Shown here: piece after piece, positions 9,145-17,539 of the stretch
Layout: the number at the start of each line of letters is the position of its first letter
How positions within the stretch are numbered: position 1 is the stretch's first letter
Assembly (NCBI GenBank): GCA_947446925.1
Contig: CANFHU010000028.1
Span: forward strand, 1-32,316
Source of the DNA: Flavobacteriia bacterium
Lineage (GTDB): Bacteria; Bacteroidota; Bacteroidia; Flavobacteriales_D; Crocinitomicaceae
Reading direction: 5' to 3'
DNA: 32,316 bases
The notes under the pieces: model-generated
The model's input: only the letters and a program-made list of their open reading frames with translations
Told to the model about the DNA's origin: nothing
Database searches by the model: none
Position numbers and translations under genes: made by a program

Positions 9145-10215
9145 ATGAGTCATTCGATTAAACCAGGGGTTGCTACTGGAGATGAGGTGCAAAAAATATT
9201 TCAATACGCAAAAGAGAAAGGCTTTGCACTTCCTGCGGTGAACGTTACAAGTTCAAGTACAGTAAATGCAGTGTTAGAAACTGCTGCTAAATTAAAATCA
9301 CCTGTAATTATTCAGTTTTCAAATGGTGGTGCCTTGTTTAATGCAGGAAAATCCTTGGATAATACAGACGAAAAAGCAGCAATTGCTGGAGCAGTAATTG
9401 GAGCAAAACAAGTTCACGCTTTGGCTGAATTATATGGTGCAACAGTTATATTACATACCGATCACGCAGCGAAAAAATTATTGCCTTGGATCGATGGTTT
9501 ATTAGATGCTTCGGAGAAATTTTATGCAGAAACTGGTAAATCTTTGTATTCTTCACACATGATTGACCTTTCGGAAGAACCAATTGCAGAAAATATCGAA
9601 ATCTGTAAAGAATATTTAGCACGTATGTCTAAAATCGGTATGACGTTAGAGATTGAGTTAGGTATTACCGGTGGAGAAGAAGACGGAGTAGATAATTCGG
9701 ATGTAGATAGTTCTAAATTATATACACAACCAGATGAGGTAGCTTTTGCATACGAAGAATTAATGAAAGTTAGTCCTCGTTTTACCATTGCTGCAGCGTT
9801 TGGGAATGTACATGGTGTATACAAACCTGGAAACGTAAAGTTGACTCCGAAAATTTTGAAAAATTCGCAAGAATTCGTTCAACAAAAATTCAATACAGGA
9901 AATAATCCAGTGGATTTCGTTTTCCACGGTGGTTCCGGTTCTACAGTAGAAGAAATTCGTGAGGCAATTGGCTATGGTGTGATCAAAATGAACATTGATA
10001 CAGATTTACAATTTGCGTATACGGAAGGAACTTTAAATTATGTGTTGAAATACCAAGATTACTTGAAAACACAAATTGGAAATCCAGAAGGAGAAGAATT
10101 ACCAAACAAAAAATACTACGATCCACGTAAATGGATACGTGAAAGTGAATTGACGTTTATTAAGCGTTTGTCGCAATCGTTTGAAGATTTAAACAATGTT
10201 AACACATTAGGATAA
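9145..10215 (+). CDS. fbaA: Class II fructose-1,6-bisphosphate aldolase
   Basis: Cytoplasmic Zn2+-dependent aldolase of glycolysis and gluconeogenesis that splits fructose-1,6-bisphosphate into dihydroxyacetone phosphate and glyceraldehyde-3-phosphate. The 356 residues resemble E. coli FbaA along the whole length: HTDHAAKKLLPW (D106/H107, catalytic Asp and zinc His), SSHMIDLSEE, LEIELGITGGEEDGVDN, FGNVHGVYKPGNV, FHGGSGS and KMNIDTDLQ. All blocks are intact. ATG 9145 gives an N-terminus in line with the family, and a promoter lies just upstream. The accD start follows nine bases after the stop, a pairing common in Bacteroidota, so the two are probably one transcript. Confidence 0.97.
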   Translation: MSHSIKPGVATGDEVQKIFQYAKEKGFALPAVNVTSSSTVNAVLETAAKLKSPVIIQFSNGGALFNAGKSLDNTDEKAAIAGAVIGAKQVHALAELYGATVILHTDHAAKKLLPWIDGLLDASEKFYAETGKSLYSSHMIDLSEEPIAENIEICKEYLARMSKIGMTLEIELGITGGEEDGVDNSDVDSSKLYTQPDEVAFAYEELMKVSPRFTIAAAFGNVHGVYKPGNVKLTPKILKNSQEFVQQKFNTGNNPVDFVFHGGSGSTVEEIREAIGYGVIKMNIDTDLQFAYTEGTLNYVLKYQDYLKTQIGNPEGEELPNKKYYDPRKWIRESELTFIKRLSQSFEDLNNVNTLG

Positions 10216-10224
10216 AACAAGACT

Positions 10225-11070
10225 ATGAGTTGGTTTAAAAGAAATAAAGAGGGAATTACTACAACTACTTCAGAGAAAAAAGAAACTCCTGAAGGATTGT
10301 GGCATAAATGTCCAAATTGTAAAACGGTATTTACACAAGCAGATTTTATCAAAACAAATTATGTATGTGATCGTTGTTCCTACCACGAAAGAATAGGTTC
10401 GGAAGAGTATTTTCAAATTTTATTTGATAACGGTGCTTACACAGAAATTGATGCGAATTTGACTTCCGGGGATCCATTAAATTTTGAGGATACAAAAAAA
10501 TACACAGATCGTATTGCTGCTTCTCAAAAAAGTACCGGACTAACAGATGCTTTACGTACCGGGTATGGAAAAGTAGAAGGGTTAGATTTAGTGATTTGCT
10601 GCATGGATTTCGCATTCGTTGGAGGGTCTTTAGGTTCTGTGATGGGTGAGAAAATCGCGCGCGGTATAGATAAAGCAATTGAATTAAAAGCAGCATTTAT
10701 GATCATTTCTAAGTCTGGAGGTGCGCGTATGATGGAGGCTGGTTATTCTTTAATGCAGATGGCAAAAGTAAGTGGTAAATTAGGTCAATTGTCCGAACAT
10801 AAATTACCTTACATTTCGTTCTTGACAGATCCAACAACAGGTGGTGTAACTGCATCTTTCGCAATGTTGGGAGATATAAATATCGCTGAACCAAAAGCAT
10901 TGATTGGTTTCGCTGGACCACGTGTTGTGAAAGAAACGATTGGTCGTGATTTACCAGAAGGTTTCCAAACTTCCGAGTTTGTTTTAGAGCACGGTTTCTT
11001 AGATTATATCATAGAACGTTCTGAATTAAAGAAAACAATTGCACTTTCTTTGCGTTTGTTTAAAAATTAA
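10225..11070 (+). CDS. accD: Acetyl-CoA carboxylase carboxyltransferase subunit beta
   Basis: The beta subunit of the carboxyltransferase half of acetyl-CoA carboxylase, which transfers carboxyl from biotin to acetyl-CoA in the first step of fatty acid synthesis; it works with AccA. The 281-residue protein has the N-terminal zinc ribbon C29-x2-C32 ... C48-x2-C51 followed by the crotonase-like domain with [12 protein letters not shown] and [11 protein letters not shown] and the [13 protein letters not shown] block. Length and motifs are normal for bacterial AccD. It lies nine bases after fbaA and ends in a strong intrinsic terminator, which closes this two-gene unit. Confidence 0.97.
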   Translation: MSWFKRNKEGITTTTSEKKETPEGLWHKCPNCKTVFTQADFIKTNYVCDRCSYHERIGSEEYFQILFDNGAYTEIDANLTSGDPLNFEDTKKYTDRIAASQKSTGLTDALRTGYGKVEGLDLVICCMDFAFVGGSLGSVMGEKIARGIDKAIELKAAFMIISKSGGARMMEAGYSLMQMAKVSGKLGQLSEHKLPYISFLTDPTTGGVTASFAMLGDINIAEPKALIGFAGPRVVKETIGRDLPEGFQTSEFVLEHGFLDYIIERSELKKTIALSLRLFKN

Positions 11071-11088
11071 GACAAAAAGTTAATATTG

Positions 11089-11121
11089 AGAGGTCATTCC
11101 ATCGGGGTGACCTCTTTTTTT
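11089..11121 (+). terminator. Intrinsic terminator of fbaA-accD
   Basis: Inverted repeat AGAGGTCA (11089-11096) / TGACCTCT (11108-11115) with an 11-base loop, followed by a run of seven Ts to 11121. It lies 18 bases after the accD stop. Confidence 0.9.
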
Positions 11122-11160
11122 ATACCTAATTTCGTGCATGAAGTCTTAAGTGTGTCGTGT

Positions 11161-11210
11161 ATCCTGAGCTAGTCGAAGGATGTGTATTTCTCGGTGTGCT
11201 TTGTGTGAAA
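11161..11210. repeat. Second CCTGAGCT..GTCGAAGG element plus decayed 137-bp-repeat end
   Basis: Positions 11161-11181 carry ATCCTGAGCTAGTCGAAGGAT. Relative to the copy at 269-287 the outer stem has changed on both sides (CCCT/AGGG to ATCCT/AGGAT), so pairing is kept. Positions 11189-11210 (TCTCGGTGTGCTTTGTGTGAAA) resemble the 3' end of the 137-bp repeats at 18469-18756. No gene lies between the terminator and the next ATG. Confidence 0.5.
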
Positions 11211-11223
11211 CAAAAAAAGGTAA

Positions 11224-11769
11224 ATGAAATTAGTTAGTAAAGTAAATCAAAAAATAAGCAGCTGGACCGGAGGTACAACCACCGAATTACTAATATTTCC
11301 TGAGAATTCATCTGTATCAGAACAGAATTTTGACTATCGTATCAGTACAGCGAAAGTGCTTGTTGAGAAAAGCGAATTTACATCTTTCCCAAATTTTAAC
11401 CGCAAATTAGCGATTCTCGAAGGGAAGTTGAAAATACAACATAATCAATCCGAATGGTATTTTTTGGAAATAGGTGATCAAACAGAATTCAGTGGTGATT
11501 GGAAAACGAGGAGTGAAGGGCAGGTGGTCGATTTTAATGTGATTTACAACGATCATTACCTAGTAGACATGCATTTTGTCAATCTATTAAATGGAGTGAG
11601 TTATACGGAAAATATCGAGTTGTTAGGTTTTTATTGTACAAACGGTATGGGGCGTATACATGGAAAAGCGTTTCAAGTAGGTGATTTTGTCTGTATTCAA
11701 GAACCTGTTTTAGAAGTTGAAACCTCTGTAGATGCACGTTTTATACAAGTGAAAATAACTAAATTATAA
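11224..11769 (+). CDS. HutD/Ves family cupin-like protein
   Basis: A 181-residue protein of the HutD/Ves family, a double cupin-like fold. The family signature is visible near the N-terminus as SSWTGGTTTELLIFP (residues ~12-26), followed by FDYRISTAKV and FTSFPNFNRKLAILEGKLKI, which match the conserved core. In other bacteria HutD is linked to histidine utilisation, with a proposed regulatory or ligand-sensing role, but no hut genes occur here and the biochemical function is unproven. No signal peptide is seen, so it should be cytoplasmic. It stands alone between the accD terminator and the lipoprotein gene. Confidence 0.75.
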   Translation: MKLVSKVNQKISSWTGGTTTELLIFPENSSVSEQNFDYRISTAKVLVEKSEFTSFPNFNRKLAILEGKLKIQHNQSEWYFLEIGDQTEFSGDWKTRSEGQVVDFNVIYNDHYLVDMHFVNLLNGVSYTENIELLGFYCTNGMGRIHGKAFQVGDFVCIQEPVLEVETSVDARFIQVKITKL

Positions 11770-11833
11770 CGATAGTTTTAGTTGTTTATATTTTTTTTTA
11801 AGTTTTTGATTTTTAATTTTTTAATTTTTTTAT

Positions 11834-13171
11834 ATGAAGTATAAGTTTATTTATTTTTTGCTCTTTTTCAGTCTTTTATTAGGTGCGTGTGGCACGACAA
11901 AATATGAGTCTGCTGCTGTCGAAATAGATCAGTCCTATCAAACTGCTGGATCGGTTCGTTTCTCGGTAGACCTCATTAAAGAAAATGGACGTATTAAGCG
12001 AATTAAACCTAATAAAAATAGAGGTAAATGGTCTAATATTCAGTTTAGTGGAGAAAATGTTATTGGTGTAAGTCGTGGAAATTTAAAATATGGTATGGCT
12101 AATTTAACTAAAGAGAACCATACGATAAAAGTGCGAATGGCCAGTGATAAGTATGGGTTTCAAAAAGATTTTTTTGTGAAAGTTCCATATGTGGTTGGTA
12201 TCAATGTTCGAACAAAGTCAATTGAATTAAATAATCCAACGGAGTTAGAATATGATTTGGTGTTAAATACAGGGGAAGTGATTCCGAGAGACCCTCGTCA
12301 TTTTCCAAATGAATTATTTGAAAACCATTCTGAGACAATGGTTCAGTTTAAAGACGGTAAAATACAAGTGGATAGTTACGTTCCTTTGATTAATAAAAAG
12401 TTAGCAGTGTGTTTTATACATAAATTAACCCGTGATACATTATGGAATACCAAGTTAGATATTCAATATCCGAATGAAATCAACGTAAATCATGCTGGTG
12501 AGAATGGGAAGGATGGTTCCAATGGTTCTTCAGGTGTGAGCGCATCGCAATCTGGATCCAATGGAGCAAATGGTTCGAATGGCGGAAATGGGGGTGATAT
12601 ATCTTTGTATTTACAATACTACGGCGTGGAAGGGAATGATTTTGTAATCGCTACGGTGGATAGGGATGGACAGTACCGTCGTATTTTCTTACCTAAAAGT
12701 ACAGGTAGAATTTATGTAGATGTTCGTGGTGGTAAAGGCGGAAATGGTGGGGAAGGAGGAAGTGGGAAAGACGCAGCTTATCCGGTGACTACAACTGTAA
12801 ATGGCAAGACCACAACTACAAAGCCATCTGTTTATGGTGGCGACGCTGGTAATGGTGGTGACGGTGGTCATGGCGGTAGAGGTGGAAATGTGTATGTGTA
12901 TATGGAAGATCAGTTAATTGATTTTCGAAATAATATTCAGGTAGAAGTAAAAGGTGGAGTTTCTGGTATTCCAGGTAGGTCAGGAAATGCCGGTAGAGGG
13001 ATAAATGCGAAAGGACAATTAGGTGGATGGTTTAATTATAATAATGGTAAATCAGGCACTGCTGGACGTGTTGGATTAAGTGGTTCGGATGGCAGAATAG
13101 AAGGTCCTGTTTTGTTAAAGAAAGAAGAACTATATAAGCGTTTTACATTTTTAAATAAAGTAAATCAATAA
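11834..13171 (+). CDS. Lipoprotein with glycine-rich collagen-like tracts
   Basis: A 445-residue predicted lipoprotein of unknown function. The N-terminus has a lysine-bearing head, a hydrophobic core and the lipobox LLGAC with the lipidated cysteine at residue 19. Residues ~20-210 are an ordinary beta-rich region without recognised motifs. Three low-complexity tracts follow: NGKDGSNGSSG..NGANGSNGGNGG (~220-255), GGKGGNGGEGGSG (~299-311) with GGDAGNGGDGGHGGRGG (~333-349), and GIPGRSGNAGRG (~377-390), with short beta segments such as GNVYVYM between them. They are Gly-Xaa/Gly-Gly repeats, partly collagen-like. The stop overlaps the next ATG by one base, a tight coupling with an acyl-CoA reductase that is hard to explain. 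The upstream 64 bases are very T-rich (T9 at 11791-11799). Confidence 0.8.
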   Translation: MKYKFIYFLLFFSLLLGACGTTKYESAAVEIDQSYQTAGSVRFSVDLIKENGRIKRIKPNKNRGKWSNIQFSGENVIGVSRGNLKYGMANLTKENHTIKVRMASDKYGFQKDFFVKVPYVVGINVRTKSIELNNPTELEYDLVLNTGEVIPRDPRHFPNELFENHSETMVQFKDGKIQVDSYVPLINKKLAVCFIHKLTRDTLWNTKLDIQYPNEINVNHAGENGKDGSNGSSGVSASQSGSNGANGSNGGNGGDISLYLQYYGVEGNDFVIATVDRDGQYRRIFLPKSTGRIYVDVRGGKGGNGGEGGSGKDAAYPVTTTVNGKTTTTKPSVYGGDAGNGGDGGHGGRGGNVYVYMEDQLIDFRNNIQVEVKGGVSGIPGRSGNAGRGINAKGQLGGWFNYNNGKSGTAGRVGLSGSDGRIEGPVLLKKEELYKRFTFLNKVNQ

Positions 13172-14214
13172 TGAACAAGTCACAAGTTATTACTGCATTT
13201 GATGCTTTAGGTAAAGTGTTATTATCTATTGGAAATCAAAAAGAATGGGTAGGGTATGAGTTAGGTGTTACGCAGGAAGAGTACGAGAAATTACAAGCAC
13301 TTGTACGACGACAATTTTATTTAAATGGTTGGTTTACGGAGGCGGCTGTTTTGCATGTTTTTAAAGGTTGGGGTGCGCAGTTGACGAAAGCCAATTTAGA
13401 GCAATTTTCAACGGATTATACGTTTACGGAATCTCCAAAAAAAGTAGGTGTAATCATGGCTGGTAATATTCCATTGGTTGGATTCCATGATTTTTTATGT
13501 GTGCTACTTTCTGGAAATGCGATTGTAATCAAATTGAGTTCGGATGATAAAACGTTATTGCCTGCTTTAATCGCATTGTTGAAAAATTTCGCGCCAGATT
13601 TGGGAGAGCGTATTACAGTTTCGGAAGCAAAATTAGGCGAGGTGGATGCGATTATTGCCACAGGTAGTGGAAATTCTATGCGTTATTTCGAAAGTTATTT
13701 CGGTCATTTACCACATGTGTTTCGTAAAAATAGAACTTCCGTGGCTGTTTTGACTGGTGAAGAAACAAAAGAGGAGTTAGAAGCGTTAGGTGCAGATATT
13801 TTTACCCATTATGGATTAGGATGTCGTAATGTTTCGCATTTGATTCTTTCAAAAGATTTTGAATTAAATCGTTTTTTTGAAGCGATTATGACACAAGCGG
13901 ATGTTGTGAATCTGCATAAATATGCAAATAACTACGATTATAATAAGGCTATTTATCTAATGAATCTTGAAGAAATTTTAGATAATGGTTTTGTGTTGTT
14001 GAAAGAATCGGAAGAGTTATTTTCTCCTTTAGCCATGCTTTTTTACCATCGCTACGAAAATTTTTCAGAGGTGGAAAGGTATTTGGAAGAACATAAAGAA
14101 GATATTCAAGCGATTATTGGGCGAAATTATCTTCCTTTTGGTGTTGCGCAATGTCCAGGGCTTGTTGATTTTGCAGATGGGATAGATACGATGGCGTGGT
14201 TGAATAGTTTTTAG
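13171..14214 (+). CDS. LuxC-type acyl-CoA reductase
   Basis: A 347-residue protein of the LuxC acyl-CoA reductase family (aldehyde dehydrogenase superfamily), predicted to reduce acyl-CoA to aldehyde with NAD(P)H. The family blocks are visible: KVGVIMAGNIPLVGFHDFL (~91-109), SGNAIVIKLSSDD, and the active-site region HYGLGCRNVSHL with nucleophile C218. It is shorter than LuxC of luminous bacteria (~480 residues), as expected for the Bacteroidota branch, and no lux genes are present. It starts one base inside the stop of the lipoprotein gene. The physiological substrate is unknown; roles in lipid or quinone-related metabolism are possible but cannot be read from the sequence. Confidence 0.82.
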   Translation: MNKSQVITAFDALGKVLLSIGNQKEWVGYELGVTQEEYEKLQALVRRQFYLNGWFTEAAVLHVFKGWGAQLTKANLEQFSTDYTFTESPKKVGVIMAGNIPLVGFHDFLCVLLSGNAIVIKLSSDDKTLLPALIALLKNFAPDLGERITVSEAKLGEVDAIIATGSGNSMRYFESYFGHLPHVFRKNRTSVAVLTGEETKEELEALGADIFTHYGLGCRNVSHLILSKDFELNRFFEAIMTQADVVNLHKYANNYDYNKAIYLMNLEEILDNGFVLLKESEELFSPLAMLFYHRYENFSEVERYLEEHKEDIQAIIGRNYLPFGVAQCPGLVDFADGIDTMAWLNSF

Positions 14215-14279
14215 TTTCTAAAAGAAAAGATATTTCTATCATTATGCTTAAATTCGCGTAGCATTAGAACAAAAAGCAT

Positions 14280-16712
14280 ATGAAAGTATCTTATAACTGG
14301 TTGAAAGACTATATAAAAACAGATCTTACACCAACGAAAATCAGTGAAATATTGACTGAAACAGGTTTGGAAGTAGATGGAATTGAGAAGATTGAAGGAA
14401 TCAAAGGTGGTTTAGAAGGTGTTTTTGTTGGAGAGGTACTTTCGTGTGAAAAACATCCAGATGCGGATAAATTAAAAGTTACAACTGTAAGCGTTGGTGG
14501 TGAACCGTTACAAATCGTATGTGGTGCACCTAATGTTGCTGCAGGACAAAAAGTGATATGCGCTACGGTTGGCGCGATATTGTATCCGACGCCAGAAGAA
14601 GTGTTTAAAATAAAAGCATCAAAAATTCGTGGAGTTGAGTCCTTGGGGATGTTGTGTGCGGAAGACGAACTTGGTTTAGGTAAATCGCATGCTGGAATTT
14701 TGGTTTTACCGGAAGATACAAAAGTTGGTACGCCTGCTGCAACGTATTTCGAATTAGAAGAAGATTATCAAATAGAAATTGGGTTAACACCAAATAGGGC
14801 AGATGCGATGGGGCACATTGGTGTAGCGCGTGATTTAGTGGCGTATCTAAATGTGCATCATGCTGCCGGTTTGACGTTGGAGTTACCTAAGGTTCTTAGT
14901 TTGAAAGCAGTAAATAATGATGTTCCTATTGTTGTTGAAATCGTAGAAAAAGAAATTTGTCCTAAATATTTAGGTGTAAGTTTACAAAATGTTTCTGTAA
15001 AGCCTTCACCTGCTTGGTTGCAAAAAAGATTGCGTGCGGTTGGTTTGAGTCCGATTAATTCTGTTGTGGATTGTACGAATTACGTAATGCGTGAATTAGG
15101 AACGCCTTTACATGCATTTGATGCATCGAAATTAAAAGGAAAAGTACACGTTAAGTTTGCAAACGCAGGCGATAAATTTGTGACATTGGATGGGGTAGAG
15201 CGTACCTTGCAGGAAGATGATTTAATGATTTGTAATGCAACAGATTATTTAGCAATTGCGGGTGTTTTTGGTGGGTTGGAGTCAGGAATTTCAGATACCA
15301 CAACGGATATCTTTATAGAATCTGCTTATTTTAATCCAGTTTCTGTGCGTAAAACGGCGAAACGTCATGGATTGAATACGGATGCAAGTTTCCGTTATGA
15401 GCGTGGTGTGGATCCTCACTTGACTCAATATGCTCTAGAGCGCGTTGTTTCCTTAATTCAAGAAGTATGTGGTGGAGAGGTTGCGATGGAGCCAGTTTCT
15501 CTAGTTTCGAATGATTTTCCAGTGACTCAGATTGATTTTAGTGTTGCGCGTTGCAATGCATTGATTGGAGCGGAGATTCCAGAAGCGACCATTGAATTGA
15601 TTTTAAAAAATCTAGATATTCACGTAGTTTTAAAAAATGAAAGTATTTGGAAATTAGAACTTCCTGCATACCGAGTGGATGTTTTACGTGAAGTAGATGT
15701 AATTGAAGAAGTGTTGCGTATTTATGGATTTAACAATGTTCCACTTCCTGAAAAATTGAATACCACGATTACGTTGCGTACAAAACCAGACTTAGAAAAA
15801 GTGCAGGCTTCCTTGTCTGAATTTTTAGTTGGGTTTGGATGTAATGAAATGATGAACAATTCGTTAACTTCTTCTATTTATAGTAAAAGTTTCGGTAACG
15901 AAGCCTTTAGTGAAGCGCAAAATGTGGCGATGTTAAACCCTTTAAGTCAAGAGTTGGATGTAATGCGTCAGACTTTAATTTATAGTGTGTTGGAGGTGGT
16001 TGCGCACAATCAAAATAGACAAAATGCAGATGTGCGCTTGTTTGAATTTGGGAAAACGTATCAAAAGGTTGGCGAAGAATATAAAGAGAATAAGCGTTTG
16101 TTAGTAGCTATTTCAGGTAGAAAAGAAACGGAGCAATGGAATAATCCGGCTACAAAAAATTCTTTTTATACGATTAAAGGATTAGTTGCGGGGATTGTAC
16201 AGCGTTTAGGGTTGGATTCATTTATGTCGGAAGATGTATTGGAAAATAGTTTGTTAAACGACGGTGTTTCTTTGTTTGTTTTGAAAAAGAAAGTGGGAGA
16301 AATTGGTTGGGTGTCTCCAAAAGTGCGTAAGCATTTTGGTGTTAAACAAGAAGTATATATCGCTGATTTGGATTGGGATGCATTGACGGAACAATTGAAG
16401 TTAGTGAAAGTAGTTTATAAAGAACTACCTAAAACGTTTGAAGTACGTCGCGATTTCTCTTTCTTATTGAATGAAATTGTGCGTTTTAAAGATATTGAAA
16501 AGATATCCTTAGGGGTTGATCGTAAAATATTGAAGAAAGTGCGTTTGTTCGATGTGTATGAAGGCAAGAATTTAGAAGAAGGCAAAAAATCATATGCGGT
16601 TTCGTATCACTTCCAAGATGCGGAGAAAACATTGAAAGACGAGCAAGTGGATGGAGTGATGGAGAAGATTCGTAAAGAATTGGAAGTGAAGTTGGAAGCA
16701 CAATTAAGGTAA
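14280..16712 (+). CDS. pheT: Phenylalanine-tRNA ligase beta subunit
   Basis: The large subunit of the alpha2beta2 enzyme that charges tRNA-Phe; the alpha subunit (pheS) is not in the window. The 810 residues are full length. Domains: N-terminal MKVSYNWLKDYI start, EMAP-type tRNA-binding domain (~40-150, GEVLSCEKHPDADKLKV), B3/B4 editing region (~210-400), B5 domain (~405-480), the synthetase-like core (GCNEMMNNSL, NPLSQELDVMRQTL, RLFEFGKTY) and the C-terminal anticodon-binding FDX-ACB domain (~715-810, ELPKTFEVRRDFSFLL). The separation of pheT from pheS is common in Bacteroidota. ATG 14280 directly begins the conserved first helix. Confidence 0.97.
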   Translation: MKVSYNWLKDYIKTDLTPTKISEILTETGLEVDGIEKIEGIKGGLEGVFVGEVLSCEKHPDADKLKVTTVSVGGEPLQIVCGAPNVAAGQKVICATVGAILYPTPEEVFKIKASKIRGVESLGMLCAEDELGLGKSHAGILVLPEDTKVGTPAATYFELEEDYQIEIGLTPNRADAMGHIGVARDLVAYLNVHHAAGLTLELPKVLSLKAVNNDVPIVVEIVEKEICPKYLGVSLQNVSVKPSPAWLQKRLRAVGLSPINSVVDCTNYVMRELGTPLHAFDASKLKGKVHVKFANAGDKFVTLDGVERTLQEDDLMICNATDYLAIAGVFGGLESGISDTTTDIFIESAYFNPVSVRKTAKRHGLNTDASFRYERGVDPHLTQYALERVVSLIQEVCGGEVAMEPVSLVSNDFPVTQIDFSVARCNALIGAEIPEATIELILKNLDIHVVLKNESIWKLELPAYRVDVLREVDVIEEVLRIYGFNNVPLPEKLNTTITLRTKPDLEKVQASLSEFLVGFGCNEMMNNSLTSSIYSKSFGNEAFSEAQNVAMLNPLSQELDVMRQTLIYSVLEVVAHNQNRQNADVRLFEFGKTYQKVGEEYKENKRLLVAISGRKETEQWNNPATKNSFYTIKGLVAGIVQRLGLDSFMSEDVLENSLLNDGVSLFVLKKKVGEIGWVSPKVRKHFGVKQEVYIADLDWDALTEQLKLVKVVYKELPKTFEVRRDFSFLLNEIVRFKDIEKISLGVDRKILKKVRLFDVYEGKNLEEGKKSYAVSYHFQDAEKTLKDEQVDGVMEKIRKELEVKLEAQLR

Positions 16713-16731
16713 TTAAGTAATTTATAAAGAA

Positions 16732-16920
16732 ATGAAAAATATTTGGAGTTCAAAAAAAAATGTAAAATGGATTTTTTTTATTGCTTTTATTAATTTAATT
16801 CCAGGTTTTTCAAGTGAAAAACCAAGATTAGTCCCAAGTGAGGTTAAGTTATGCATTGGGTTGGTTTTTTTAGTTTACGGATTATTAAGTTTAATCTTTC
16901 GTCCTAAAGAGGTAGAATAA
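16732..16920 (+). CDS. Small two-helix membrane protein, unknown function
   Basis: A 62-residue ORF starting 19 bases after pheT. The sequence shows a positive head (KNIWSSKKNVK), a hydrophobic helix (WIFFIAFINLIPGF), a short loop and a second helix (LCIGLVFLVYGLLSLIF), then a charged end. That layout suits a small inner-membrane protein. No family is recognised. It could be co-transcribed with pheT. Confidence 0.6.
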   Translation: MKNIWSSKKNVKWIFFIAFINLIPGFSSEKPRLVPSEVKLCIGLVFLVYGLLSLIFRPKEVE

Positions 16921-16971
16921 TTTCGATTTAATGATTCTATCAATAGATTAGAAGCATATATAATAATAAAT

Positions 16972-16979
16972 TATCTTTG
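16972..16979 (+). promoter_or_regulatory. TANNTTTG -7 box in front of pyrR
   Basis: TATCTTTG fits the Bacteroidota -7 consensus. It ends only five bases before the ATG at 16985, so the transcript would start at or within a few bases of the start codon. A matching TTTG at the -33 position is not clear (TTAG at 16948-16951 is the closest). Confidence 0.45.
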
Positions 16980-16984
16980 TGGTA

Positions 16985-17539
16985 ATGGAAAAACAAGTCA
17001 TTTTAAATGAAAAGCAATTTGAGTTAACCTTAAATCGACTTTGTTATCAGTTAATTGAGAATCATAATCAATTCGAAGATACGGTGTTAATTGGTTTGCA
17101 ACCAAGAGGAGTGAATGTCCTAAACCGTTTAAAAATCCGCTTGGAGCAAATTTTAGGGAAATCCGTTGTGTGTGGTGCGTTGGATATTACGTTTTACCGT
17201 GACGACTTTAGAAGACGTGAGCGTCCGATTATTCCAAGTGCCACAAATATTGATTTTATTGTTGAAAATAAGCGTGTTGTCTTGATTGATGACGTTTTAT
17301 ATACTGGGCGTACGATTCGTTCTGGAATAGACGCGATGATGGCGTATGGTCGACCAGCAAGTGTGGAGTTATTGGCTTTGGTGGATCGTCGTTTTAAGCG
17401 TCAATTGCCAATTCAAGCAGATTACGTTGGAAAAACCATCGATACCTTAGCGACCGAACGTGTAAACGTGGAGTGGAAAGAGGTAGAGGGAGAAGATAAA
17501 ATAGTACTTTTTACACAAGAAAGAGAGAGCAATGGATAA
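16985..17539 (+). CDS. pyrR: Bifunctional pyr operon regulator / uracil phosphoribosyltransferase-like PyrR
   Basis: A 184-residue protein of the PyrR family, a type I phosphoribosyltransferase that in Firmicutes binds pyr mRNA and controls attenuation and has weak uracil phosphoribosyltransferase activity. The PRPP-binding motif VVLIDDVLYTGRT (98-110) is complete, as are LIGLQPRGV and the LDITFYRDDFRRRE segment. An in-frame GTG two codons upstream is less likely than ATG 16985 because it overlaps the promoter-like box TATCTTTG. It overlaps pyrB by eight bases, so the two are co-translated. Whether it still regulates by RNA binding in this phylum is not known from the sequence; no obvious attenuator hairpin precedes it. 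Confidence 0.93.
   Translation: MEKQVILNEKQFELTLNRLCYQLIENHNQFEDTVLIGLQPRGVNVLNRLKIRLEQILGKSVVCGALDITFYRDDFRRRERPIIPSATNIDFIVENKRVVLIDDVLYTGRTIRSGIDAMMAYGRPASVELLALVDRRFKRQLPIQADYVGKTIDTLATERVNVEWKEVEGEDKIVLFTQERESNG

Noticed and set aside
12487-12900. Glycine-rich DNA in the lipoprotein gene as a phase-variable repeat
   Set aside because: The GGNGGN codons are varied and do not form a uniform tandem DNA unit, so slippage is less likely than for the 21-bp repeats at 25873.
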